Assembly: GCF_009909205.1 (NCBI RefSeq) | Contig: NZ_JAAAPN010000011.1 | Coordinates: 98,751-162,750, forward strand | Origin: Aquabacterium fontiphilum | GTDB lineage: Bacteria > Pseudomonadota > Gammaproteobacteria > Burkholderiales > Burkholderiaceae_C | Direction: 5' to 3' | DNA length: 64,000 nt | Part shown: positions 1-7,336 of the stretch, piece after piece | Layout of the letters: the number at the start of each line of letters is the position of its first letter | How positions within the stretch are numbered: position 1 is the stretch's first letter | Position numbers and translations under genes: made by a program | Notes under the pieces: model-generated | Told to the model about the DNA's origin: nothing | Seen by the model: only the letters and a program-made list of their open reading frames with translations | Databases searched by the model: none

Positions 1-180
1 CTCGGCCACATAGGCGGCCGGTTGCACCCACGCCGCCAGGCCGACGATGGCCGTGACCACCACAAACGCCAGCAGGATGAGCCCGCCGTGCTTGAAACCC
101 TGGCGCCACAGGTCACGGCCAGTGAAGCCATGGCCGGCTGCGGGCGGCTGAGCAGGATAAAGCGCTGCCATGCCTTGCAT
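1..180 (-). CDS. Wzz/GumC-type polysaccharide chain-length protein, N-terminal part only
   Basis: Only the first 60 codons lie in the window; the gene runs off the left edge. The start ATG at 178-180 is 3 bp past the stop of the export-lipoprotein gene, so the two are probably co-transcribed. The translation has a short cytoplasmic head with GRDLWRQGFKHG, then one clear membrane helix (LILLAFVVVTAIVGLAAW) leading to the periplasmic side. That is how Wzz/GumC/BceF-type co-polymerases begin, and its place beside a Wza-like gene fits. The kinase domain found in some members cannot be judged because it would lie outside the window. A second ATG three codons in is an alternative start. Confidence 0.6.
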   Translation of the reverse strand, partial: MQGMAALYPAQPPAAGHGFTGRDLWRQGFKHGGLILLAFVVVTAIVGLAAWVQPAAYVAE

Positions 181-183
181 CGG

Positions 184-1221
184 TCAGTCCTTCACATTCA
201 GGTCATACACAAAGCCGAACGAGCTGTTGCGCAATGGGGGCAGGATCTTGAACAGGTACTGATCCAGGCGCTGACCCAGCTCGGCGATGCGGCTGGGCGG
301 CAGCAGCACGATGTCAAACGGCTGCAGCACCACATCGCGGTCGGGCGCAGACAGGTAGCGCGACGACAGCTGCGGGCGAATGACCTCGGCCTGGCCGCCG
401 GCACCACGGCGCACCACGACCAGCTGGCTGACATCGGCGGTGGGCAAGTGGCCGCCCGCCTGCGCCAGCGCCTGCATCAGCGTCATGCCGGGCAGATGCG
501 GCAACATGCCCGGGCGCGCGGCCTCGCCGGTCACGAACACCTGCGGCGACTGGAAGGCGCGCACCATCACCACCGGCTCCAGCCGCGACAGGCCGGCCCG
601 GCCGGGGCCTGCGTCGGTCTGCACCATCTGCGAACTGGCGCTGCGCAGGATGACGCTGAGCTCAGGCACACGCAGGTGCTGCGCATACCGCTTGCGCAGC
701 TCGTCGCGCAGCGCTTCAGGGCTCAGGCCCTCGGCCTGCACGGTGCCAATCAGTTGCAGCTGGATCTTGCCGTCTGGCCGCACACGCAGCTGCTCGTTGA
801 AGGCCGGCTGATACGGGAACTTGATGTCGATCTCGTCGTTGGCCTGCAGCAAATACTCGCGGCGCTGCTGGCCGCCCGCAGCCCGCGCATACCGCTCACG
901 CACCTCGGCCTGCACGTCCTCCGGGCTGCGCCCCTGCACGTGCACCGTGCCAATGACCTGCAGGGCCACTTTGCCATCCGGCCGCACGCGCACGATCTGG
1001 TCGTACAAGGGGGCGTCGGGCACCTTGAGCTCCAGCTCGTCACCGGGCATCAGCGCAAAGGCCACGGGCGCACTCGCCGCCGGCGCCACCGGCAGGCTGG
1101 CCAACTCGGGCCCGGCGGGCGTGCCAGCGCAGCCGACCAACACCAGCGACACCCAGGCAGCCATCGCGCGCATCCACCATGCACTCGCCCACGTCCACCC
1201 ACTCGTTCGACCTGCCTTCAT
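184..1221 (-). CDS. Outer-membrane polysaccharide export lipoprotein (Wza/GumB-like) with a duplicated Poly_export domain
   Basis: 345 aa. An N-terminal signal ends in a lipobox (LVLVGC, Cys about 31), so it should be an outer-membrane lipoprotein. Two tandem copies of the Poly_export module follow, at about residues 55-115 and 130-190, each with a VRPDGK core followed by IGTV. A beta-rich soluble part follows. Wza/GumB proteins form the channel through which capsule or exopolysaccharide leaves the cell; usually the Poly_export domain is single. I chose the start at 1221 because GAGGAGCAGGGAAGG lies just upstream. An ATG at 1239, overlapping the glycosyltransferase stop as ATGA, is possible but has that ribosome site inside it. 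It lies between the glycosyltransferase and Wzz-like genes, all on the minus strand. Confidence 0.85.
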   Translation of the reverse strand: MKAGRTSGWTWASAWWMRAMAAWVSLVLVGCAGTPAGPELASLPVAPAASAPVAFALMPGDELELKVPDAPLYDQIVRVRPDGKVALQVIGTVHVQGRSPEDVQAEVRERYARAAGGQQRREYLLQANDEIDIKFPYQPAFNEQLRVRPDGKIQLQLIGTVQAEGLSPEALRDELRKRYAQHLRVPELSVILRSASSQMVQTDAGPGRAGLSRLEPVVMVRAFQSPQVFVTGEAARPGMLPHLPGMTLMQALAQAGGHLPTADVSQLVVVRRGAGGQAEVIRPQLSSRYLSAPDRDVVLQPFDIVLLPPSRIAELGQRLDQYLFKILPPLRNSSFGFVYDLNVKD

Positions 1222-1235
1222 GCCTTCCCTGCTCC

Positions 1236-2417
1236 TCATGACACGGTGTGCCGACGCCAGTCTGGATGGCCCACCCGCTCGCCGGCCGGGGCACGCTCGC
1301 GGCGCGCCATGGCCTGCAGCGTGTCCGTGTAGCTGCCCAGCACCTGCTGCCAGTCGAATACCTCGCGCACGCGCGCCTGGTTGGCCCGCCCCATCGCAGC
1401 CCAGTCGATCTGGGCCATCTGATCGAACAGACGCTCGCAACCTGCGCGGTCGCGGAAATACACCGCCCCGGCCCCGGCCACCCACCGGTTGAAGGGATTA
1501 TCGTGGGCCAGCACGGCATTGCCCGCGCCCATGGCCTCAAGCAGCGACGGATTGGTGCCACCCACGCGGTGACCATGCACATACAGGCGGCAGTGTCGGC
1601 GCAGCGCCTGCACCACTGCGGCGTCATAGATGGCCCCGACAAAGCGCACATCCGGGCTGGCCGCCTGCAGCACCGCGCGGTGAAAGGGCGAGGCGTCTGG
1701 CGCGTAATGCCCCAGCACCACCAGCGGGTGCGGGCGCGGCCGGGCCGAGTAGGCCCGCACCACTTCCAGCACCGAGTTCTCCGGCTCGGGCCGAGCGATC
1801 AGCGTGAGGTACTCCCCCGGCGCCAGGCCCAGCCGTTCCAGATGACGCACATCGGCCCGCTCGATCAGCTCGCCCCCATACGGAATGGTCGCGATCTTGC
1901 GGGGCGACACGCGTGTGGCCAGGTGGCGGGCGATGTGGGGGTGATCGGCCACCAGATGGTGGCCCAGCCAGCAGCCCATGCGCTCGTTCAGATACAGCCA
2001 GGCCTTGGCAGCGGGGCCCCACTTGGCGCGGCTCCACTCAATGCCGTCCATGTTGATCAGCGTCGGGATCCCGGCCAGGCGCAGGCGCGCCGTGAAGGCC
2101 GCCGTGTTGTAGCCCAGCACCAGCGCCACATCCGGGCGATCGCGCACGGTTTCGGTGATCGCATGCCAGTCAAAGCGCATGCTGGCCACGGGGGTGTCGT
2201 CCCCTACGCGGATGTGCACGCGCTGCACGCCCTGCCAGTGGCTGCGTCGCCGCGGGCCCTGACCGCCCTCCTGGCAGTACACGGTGACGCGCCAGCCCTG
2301 CTCGACCAGGTGGGGAGCCAGGCGCTCGGCAAAGCTCTCGAAGCCGCCGTGGGCGGCAGGCAGCCCGCGGATGCCGAGGATGGCCACGTGCGGGGTGCGG
2401 CGGTGTGCGGCGCTCAT
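1236..2417 (-). CDS. Glycosyltransferase (DUF1972 plus GT4-type domain)
   Basis: 393 aa, cytoplasmic. The N-terminus (VAILGIRGLPAAHGGFESFA) is the DUF1972 signature of rhamnosyltransferase-like GT4 enzymes, with a glycine-rich acceptor loop. The second half has a donor-side Rossmann fold with GTNPSLLEAMGAGNAVLA, where the E of the SLLEAM motif is the usual nucleotide-sugar contact. It should transfer a sugar to the lipid-linked repeat unit of the polysaccharide; the sugar cannot be told from sequence. The start ATG overlaps the stop of the hydrolase gene (ATGA at 2414-2417), and its own stop lies just before the export-lipoprotein start. It is therefore translationally coupled within one minus-strand operon. 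Confidence 0.88.
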   Translation of the reverse strand: MSAAHRRTPHVAILGIRGLPAAHGGFESFAERLAPHLVEQGWRVTVYCQEGGQGPRRRSHWQGVQRVHIRVGDDTPVASMRFDWHAITETVRDRPDVALVLGYNTAAFTARLRLAGIPTLINMDGIEWSRAKWGPAAKAWLYLNERMGCWLGHHLVADHPHIARHLATRVSPRKIATIPYGGELIERADVRHLERLGLAPGEYLTLIARPEPENSVLEVVRAYSARPRPHPLVVLGHYAPDASPFHRAVLQAASPDVRFVGAIYDAAVVQALRRHCRLYVHGHRVGGTNPSLLEAMGAGNAVLAHDNPFNRWVAGAGAVYFRDRAGCERLFDQMAQIDWAAMGRANQARVREVFDWQQVLGSYTDTLQAMARRERAPAGERVGHPDWRRHTVS

Positions 2418-4279
2418 GCGGCCTCCCGGGTGCTGGCTCCTGAAGCCGCGGACACGCGACCGCCGGCAGGACTGTGGACATCCAATGCCAGCGCGGCATC
2501 CACCGCATCGAACAGGCGCTGCTGCATGGCCTGCTGCGTGAAGGTGTGGTCCGTCTCGGGCAGCACGGTCACCCCGACGTGGCCGCGGGTCTGCGCCTGG
2601 CGCAGGGCACGGCCGCCTTGCTCGCGCAGCATCACCAGACCTGGCTCGCCGGCCGAGAACACCCAGTGCACACGGGTGCCACGCGCTGCAAGCTGTCGCA
2701 GCACCGTGGGCAGGTCGTTCGTCAACGGCCAGCCCGTCGCGCGCAGCAGCGACCGCCCCAGGGCGACCGCGCGCTGCCAGCCGCGGCGCGCCACCGCACC
2801 CAGGATCAACCCCACGCGTACTTCACCGCGCATCAGCTTGCGCCACCGCGCCGGGTCGCGCAGCGCACGGCCTGCACCGGCCGCCACCGCGACGGCCACG
2901 GCGTCACGGGCTTCGCCGAGCAAAGGCATCTTGTCCTGCCAGAAGTACACCATCTGGTTGATCGGCGTGACGGACTGAAAGGGCACGTCTTCCACCGCCG
3001 CCGTGAATGCATGAAACGCGCCAGAGCACAGCCCGACAAGATGCAGTGTCGGGATGCCATGTTGCTGGCGCAGCCACACGCAGATGGCGCGCAGGTCTTC
3101 CACCGCGTAGGCGTTGTGCACATGGTTGGCGTGGCCACGCCGGTGTGGCGGGCTGTTGCCCAGGCCGGAAAGATCAACACGCAGCGCCGCGCAGCCCCGC
3201 CGCGCCCAATGCCGCGCCCAGCCCACGTACATGCGGTTGCTGCCCACGCGGTGTTCGGCGCCCGTGTTGATCATGACCACGGCACGATCGGGCATGCCTT
3301 GTGTAGGCAAGGTCAGCACGCCGCGCAGCGCGATGCCGCCGGCCGGCACGGCCACGGCGTGTTCCACCACGTCGCCACCCGACAGCCGCACAGCTCCCCG
3401 CAGCATCTCACCCGCGGGTGTGGCCTTCGGCGCGACCGGCAGGCGGCCCACCCAGGCACACACGGCTGCCACCGCCTGCGCGGGCACCTGCGCAAAGTGG
3501 GGCACCTGCATCAGCGCGTCATAACCCTCAAAGGGCTGGATCGACCAGGCCTCGCTGTTGTGGCCGTCGAACCAGGGCAAGGACTGCACGGCGTCTGTCT
3601 GGTCCGGACGCGCCAGCACCAGACCATGCGGGGCCGGGCGGGCGAGATCCGGCAAGGCCAGTGCCGACAGCGCGGCCACGTCGTTGGCGCTCAGCCGGAA
3701 GCCACCTGCCTCGATGGCGCCCGCCGGCGCGCCCGCAGCGCCCAGCCCGGTGCGGGCTTGTGTTGCCAGCCCCAGTGCCTTGCATTCGCGCACCATCTGG
3801 CGCCCGCGCAGCACGGGGGCCATGGCCACCCATCCGAGCACGTCCGACCGGCCCTGCGCAGCCTGGGCCGCCATCAGCGCCCCCAGCCTCAACCCCACGA
3901 GCACGATGGCCGCGCCGCCCAACACCATCTGCAGGTGGTCCATGGCCGACACGATGGCCGCTGGCCAGGCGGCCATGGCGGCACCACCGTCGTGCCCAGG
4001 TGGATCGGCCGAGTCGCCCGTCCCCGGGGGATCAAAGCGCAGACACACGTGCCCGGCTTCAGCCAGCGCATCAGCCAGCTCACGGAACAGGCGATGGCTG
4101 GACATGGCCTCATACCCGAAGGGTGGGCACAAGACCACCGCGCGGCCCGACCACGCCTCGACCGCCGGGCGGTGCAGGTGCGCGAACAGTGGCGTGTCAG
4201 CCGGCCCGAAGTAGCCGGCGCTCACACACACGGGCCCGCCAGGTCGTTCCACACCAGCGCGTTTGGCACCGGCGCTCAT
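2414..4279 (-). CDS. Fused tandem alpha/beta hydrolase resembling exosortase-system hydrolases
   Basis: 621 aa with two alpha/beta-hydrolase folds. The first covers about residues 15-280, with CPPFGYEAMSSHR, RFDPPGTGDS and an elbow GLRLG at 129-133. The second covers about 300-610, with an RVDLSGLGNS stretch and an elbow GLCSG at 416-420. Neither elbow has the usual GxSxG serine: the first has Arg and the second Cys at the nucleophile place. This resembles, as I recall it, the paired hydrolases linked to exosortase A/PEP-CTERM exopolysaccharide loci, here fused in one chain. It overlaps the ligase upstream and the glycosyltransferase downstream by ATGA. A role in releasing or transferring an acyl or aminoacyl group is inference. 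The ATG at 4279 was chosen for the overlap with the ligase stop. Confidence 0.75.
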   Translation of the reverse strand: MSAGAKRAGVERPGGPVCVSAGYFGPADTPLFAHLHRPAVEAWSGRAVVLCPPFGYEAMSSHRLFRELADALAEAGHVCLRFDPPGTGDSADPPGHDGGAAMAAWPAAIVSAMDHLQMVLGGAAIVLVGLRLGALMAAQAAQGRSDVLGWVAMAPVLRGRQMVRECKALGLATQARTGLGAAGAPAGAIEAGGFRLSANDVAALSALALPDLARPAPHGLVLARPDQTDAVQSLPWFDGHNSEAWSIQPFEGYDALMQVPHFAQVPAQAVAAVCAWVGRLPVAPKATPAGEMLRGAVRLSGGDVVEHAVAVPAGGIALRGVLTLPTQGMPDRAVVMINTGAEHRVGSNRMYVGWARHWARRGCAALRVDLSGLGNSPPHRRGHANHVHNAYAVEDLRAICVWLRQQHGIPTLHLVGLCSGAFHAFTAAVEDVPFQSVTPINQMVYFWQDKMPLLGEARDAVAVAVAAGAGRALRDPARWRKLMRGEVRVGLILGAVARRGWQRAVALGRSLLRATGWPLTNDLPTVLRQLAARGTRVHWVFSAGEPGLVMLREQGGRALRQAQTRGHVGVTVLPETDHTFTQQAMQQRLFDAVDAALALDVHSPAGGRVSAASGASTREAA

Positions 4280-5196
4280 GCCGGCGCCCCCGGCCACAGA
4301 AGGGCCTGAAGGTCGGCCGGCCAACCCGAGGGGACGAAGCCGTGGTGACGGAACAGCGCCATCGCCAGGCGCTCCATGCCGAAGCCCACGCACGCCGAGT
4401 GCGCCACCCGCCCGTCTGGCAGCCGGATGTCAAAGGCCTGGCCAAACTTGTCCTGGTGGTAGTTAAAGGAGCACAGAGCGGTGGGCTGGTCGGTAGACCA
4501 CACCGGCACCACCAGCTCGAACTTCAACTTTTGATCGCGCTGGGACGCCGCCATGACCTTGCCGCCGCGCCCGAAAAACGGGTCGGACGCCACCTCTTCG
4601 GTGACCGGCAGCCCCAGCTGGCGCAGCATCTGATGACCGCGCGCCAGCCACATCTCCCGCCAGGCGAGGATGGCATCGGGGTCGCCCAGCTTGACATACT
4701 CGCGCATGCGAAACGACATCAGCCGCGTGGGCTCGGGCGAAGGCTCGTGGCGAAACACCCAGTTGTAGATGGTCACCAGTCGCCCGCTGTCGGGCAGCGT
4801 GCCGGTGAACATGGGATAGACGCCATAACAGGCCGATGGGCTGAGCACCACCTCGGTCTGCTCCAGGTGAGGCGCCCACGGCTCGCCGGCGGCGGCCGCT
4901 TCGGCAAACCGCAAAGCCGCCAGCCCATTGCCCATGAAGCTGTGGACCGAGCCACACAGGTGCGGGAAACCATCCAGGTAGCGCACCTTCTGCAGCACGG
5001 CCCGGCTCATCACCGGCGGGTGGTTCACCACCACCGCACCGTCGCCCCGCGCGCTGCGGGTGATGAAGGTGGTCAGCGCGTCCATCACCTGCTCGAAGCG
5101 CTCGCCCCGACCAAAGACACCGGGCACCCCCGTGGGCACGATCAGCCCATGGCCCACCAGCCCCTCGTGCAGGGCCTGCATCGCATCACCGGCCAT
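4276..5196 (-). CDS. Amino acid:[carrier protein] ligase (seryl-tRNA synthetase-like)
   Basis: 306 aa, matching the stand-alone catalytic core of atypical SerRS without the tRNA-binding arm. Class II motif 2 is seen as FRHE (149-151), with RLMSFRMREYV after it; motif 3 is GFGMERL (271-277). The expected zinc ligands are present: Cys123 (SACYG), Glu166 (FRMRE) and Cys269 (SACVG). Relatives in Bradyrhizobium and Agrobacterium adenylate a small amino acid (glycine or alanine) and load it on the phosphopantetheine of a carrier protein instead of tRNA. The matching carrier protein and a phosphopantetheinyl transferase are coded at 6606-7335. The AAGGAG about 8 nt before ATG 5196 fixes the start. 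It follows the acyl-CoA dehydrogenase gene by 2 bp. The amino acid used is unknown. Confidence 0.85.
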   Translation of the reverse strand: MAGDAMQALHEGLVGHGLIVPTGVPGVFGRGERFEQVMDALTTFITRSARGDGAVVVNHPPVMSRAVLQKVRYLDGFPHLCGSVHSFMGNGLAALRFAEAAAAGEPWAPHLEQTEVVLSPSACYGVYPMFTGTLPDSGRLVTIYNWVFRHEPSPEPTRLMSFRMREYVKLGDPDAILAWREMWLARGHQMLRQLGLPVTEEVASDPFFGRGGKVMAASQRDQKLKFELVVPVWSTDQPTALCSFNYHQDKFGQAFDIRLPDGRVAHSACVGFGMERLAMALFRHHGFVPSGWPADLQALLWPGAPA

Positions 5197-5198
5197 GC

Positions 5199-6386
5199 TC
5201 ACAGCTCCTTGAGGACAGCCAGCATGTCGGCGTTCTTGCCGAGAATGCGCTCGTTGGCAATCATCATCGACGCCGACAACACATCGCGGTAATGCCGACC
5301 GAGGCTGTAAGGCGAGCGGTTCTTGTAGCCGGCAATGCCGACGATCTGAACCGCATCGTGGACGATGGCCTGGGCCTGGGTCGAGGCGCCGATCTTGAGG
5401 TTGTTGAACCGCAGCGCCCAACGCATGCCATGCAGCGCCTGCCGGCCCTCGGGCTGCGCTTCCAGCGCATCGACCTCGTCGGCCACGCTGCGCCAGTGCG
5501 CGGCCAGCGCCTCTTGCGTCACCAGCACCTCGGCCAGACGGCGCGCGCTGGGCAGCTGCACGCCCGGCTGTTTGCGAGCGGCAGCGCGCACGAATGTGGC
5601 GGCGCGCGACACGGCGCCACGTGCAATGCCCCACCACAACGCGGCCCACAGCACATGCGAATACGGCACCATGGACTCGGCCGCGATGTCGGCAAACGGC
5701 ACCGGCAACACCTGCTCGGCGGCGCCCTGAGAACGCAGCACGAAGCCGGGGCTGCAGGTGCCGCGCATGCCCAGCGTGTCCCAGTCGCCCTCCTGTTCCA
5801 GTTGCGCATCGCTGCGGCGCACCACCACCAAGGCCTGATCGTTGGCCGCGGCGTCGGGATGGCGCCGACAGGTCACGAGAATGGCGTCGGCATGCGCGCA
5901 ATACGAACCCGTGGTCGCGTGCTTGTCGAGCGCGAAACGCTCACCCGCGATCGTGACGGCGCAGATGCTGCTGCGCGTATCGCCGAACGTGCCCTCTTCA
6001 GAGGTCATCGACGCCAGCAGCCACTCGTTGGCGGCCACCTCTTGCAGGAAGCGGCCCGCGAAAACCGACCCTTGCGCATGGCGCACCAGACAGGCCAGCT
6101 GGTTGAAGTGCATGGCCAGCACCATGCCACTGGCACCGCAGGCTGCCCCCAGTTCGGCGCACAACTCGGCCTGCTGCCGCAGGTTCAGGCCAGCGCCGCC
6201 CCACTCGACCGGCACGCCGGCAGACAGCACGCGTGCCGCACGCAAGGCCGCAAACGTCTCTTGGGGAAATCGGGCTTCGGTGTCCACCGCATCAGCGGTG
6301 GCTGCAGCCACCGTGCGGGCAATCTCGCGCACGGTCTGTGCCAATGGCTCGCATGCGTCGTGCATGATCGGAGGGTTCGCAGTCAT
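5199..6386 (-). CDS. Acyl-CoA dehydrogenase-like flavoprotein
   Basis: 395 aa, the normal family length. The N-terminal helical part, the middle beta domain (ASMTSEEGTFGD, then a GMRGTCS turn) and a C-terminal helical domain ending in GRHYRDVLSASMM are all recognisable. The C-terminus looks like the ACAD type 2/DszC-like branch, and I cannot place the classical catalytic glutamate with certainty. It is first in the minus-strand operon that continues with the aminoacyl-carrier ligase. By analogy with flavoproteins that oxidise aminoacyl groups on carrier proteins (for example prolyl-carrier dehydrogenases), it may act on the aminoacyl-carrier thioester rather than on CoA esters; that is inference. 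The ATG at 6386 lacks a strong ribosome site, and an internal Met eight codons in is possible. Confidence 0.82.
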   Translation of the reverse strand: MTANPPIMHDACEPLAQTVREIARTVAAATADAVDTEARFPQETFAALRAARVLSAGVPVEWGGAGLNLRQQAELCAELGAACGASGMVLAMHFNQLACLVRHAQGSVFAGRFLQEVAANEWLLASMTSEEGTFGDTRSSICAVTIAGERFALDKHATTGSYCAHADAILVTCRRHPDAAANDQALVVVRRSDAQLEQEGDWDTLGMRGTCSPGFVLRSQGAAEQVLPVPFADIAAESMVPYSHVLWAALWWGIARGAVSRAATFVRAAARKQPGVQLPSARRLAEVLVTQEALAAHWRSVADEVDALEAQPEGRQALHGMRWALRFNNLKIGASTQAQAIVHDAVQIVGIAGYKNRSPYSLGRHYRDVLSASMMIANERILGKNADMLAVLKEL

Positions 6387-6526
6387 CGTGTGGTCAGCAT
6401 GTGCCCCGAGCCAAGCAGCACACGCGCATCAAAAGAGCAGTTGGGGGAAGGATCGCAGCCAAGGGATACGACCAATTGACTATAGCTTTCACCGCTTGCG
6501 CAGTGGTGACACATCAGCCATTTGGC

Positions 6527-6557
6527 CCCCCGCGTTTGGGCTACGCAAATGCGGGGG
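6527..6557. promoter_or_regulatory. Strong inverted repeat in the divergent promoter region
   Basis: CCCCCGCGTTTG (6527-6538) pairs with CAAATGCGGGGG (6546-6557) across a 7-nt loop, with one G-T pair. It sits in the 219-bp gap between the divergent flavoprotein operon and the phosphopantetheinyl transferase/carrier pair. No T-run follows on either strand, so it is more likely an operator or an mRNA 5' structure than a terminator. Confidence 0.4.
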
Positions 6558-6605
6558 ATCAACCCGCCACGGACATCCCAGTCCGCTTGCGCCTCTGCAA
6601 CTCAT

Positions 6606-7094
6606 ATGCAATTCATGCCGCCTGACACCCATCGACCATCGCTCAACGCACCGCATGTCACGCCACCAACAGGATGGCGTGTGGGCGTCGACCTCGCCAA
6701 CGTGGCGACCGTGCGCGAGGCTTTGGCACAGTTCGATCGGCGCTACGTCGATCGCATCTACACCGCGCAGGAGCAGCGCGATGCGGCTGCGCGGCCGCCC
6801 CCCCACGACGCTGACGCACTGGCCGCCCGCTGGGCCGCCAAGGAAGCGGCCCTCAAGGCCCTCGATCTGTGTGACAGCGGTGTGAACCTACGCGACATCG
6901 AGGTGCATCGCGCGCCCGACGGCGCGCCCACCTTGCTGTTGCACGGCCGCGCCGCGGAGACCGCCAGGATGCGGGGGTGGCAGCCCGCGTCGCTCAGCCT
7001 CAGTCATGATGCGGGTTTCGCCATTGCCGTGGTGCTGGCCCGCCCATGGCCGACATCCGAACCGACCGACTCATTCCATGCCACAAGCAAGTGA
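6606..7094 (+). CDS. AcpS-type 4'-phosphopantetheinyl transferase
   Basis: 162 aa. It has the holo-ACP-synthase signature: GVDLANV near the N-terminus (magnesium-binding Asp) and ARWAAKEAALKAL (WxxKEA, magnesium-binding Glu). It would transfer phosphopantetheine from CoA to a carrier-protein serine, and the obvious substrate is the carrier protein whose gene overlaps its 3' end by 17 bp. The start is uncertain: ATG 6606 and ATG 6615 are in frame and neither has a good ribosome site. The gene is dedicated to this locus rather than being the housekeeping acpS, which in these bacteria normally lies with pdxJ. Confidence 0.8.
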   Translation: MQFMPPDTHRPSLNAPHVTPPTGWRVGVDLANVATVREALAQFDRRYVDRIYTAQEQRDAAARPPPHDADALAARWAAKEAALKALDLCDSGVNLRDIEVHRAPDGAPTLLLHGRAAETARMRGWQPASLSLSHDAGFAIAVVLARPWPTSEPTDSFHATSK

Positions 7095-7335
7095 TTTCCA
7101 TGGCGCCATCCGCGAGGTGCTGCAGGCCCACGGCAAGCTGGCCGTCGATGCGTCGACGCTGCCGCCCGAAGCCAGCCTGTACGACGCTGGCATGAGCTCG
7201 CATGCCAGTGTCAATGTGATGCTCGCGCTGGAGGCGCGGTTCGACGCCGAATTTCCGGACGAGATGCTGACGCGCCAGACCTTTCAGTCCATCGCCCAGA
7301 TCGCGCAGGCGCTGGCCCAACTCGTCGGCCGCTGA
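7078..7335 (+). CDS. Acyl/aminoacyl carrier protein partner of the ligase
   Basis: 85 aa, the size of a stand-alone carrier protein. The phosphopantetheine site is in YDAGMSSHASVNVML: the second serine (Ser41) occupies the place of the DSL serine. The SSHASVN form, as I recall it, is typical of carrier proteins used by amino acid:[carrier protein] ligases rather than of fatty-acid AcpP. It starts inside the 3' end of the transferase gene, so the two are probably coupled. It should accept the amino acid activated by the divergent ligase at 4276-5196. Confidence 0.85.
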   Translation: MPQASDFHGAIREVLQAHGKLAVDASTLPPEASLYDAGMSSHASVNVMLALEARFDAEFPDEMLTRQTFQSIAQIAQALAQLVGR

Positions 7336-7336
7336 A

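Noticed and set aside
1248..2978. Long plus-strand frame (576 codons) opposite the glycosyltransferase and hydrolase genes
   Set aside because: Composition is His/Arg/Gln/Ala-rich with no motif, typical of the antisense frame of high-GC genes; the minus-strand genes have clear family motifs.
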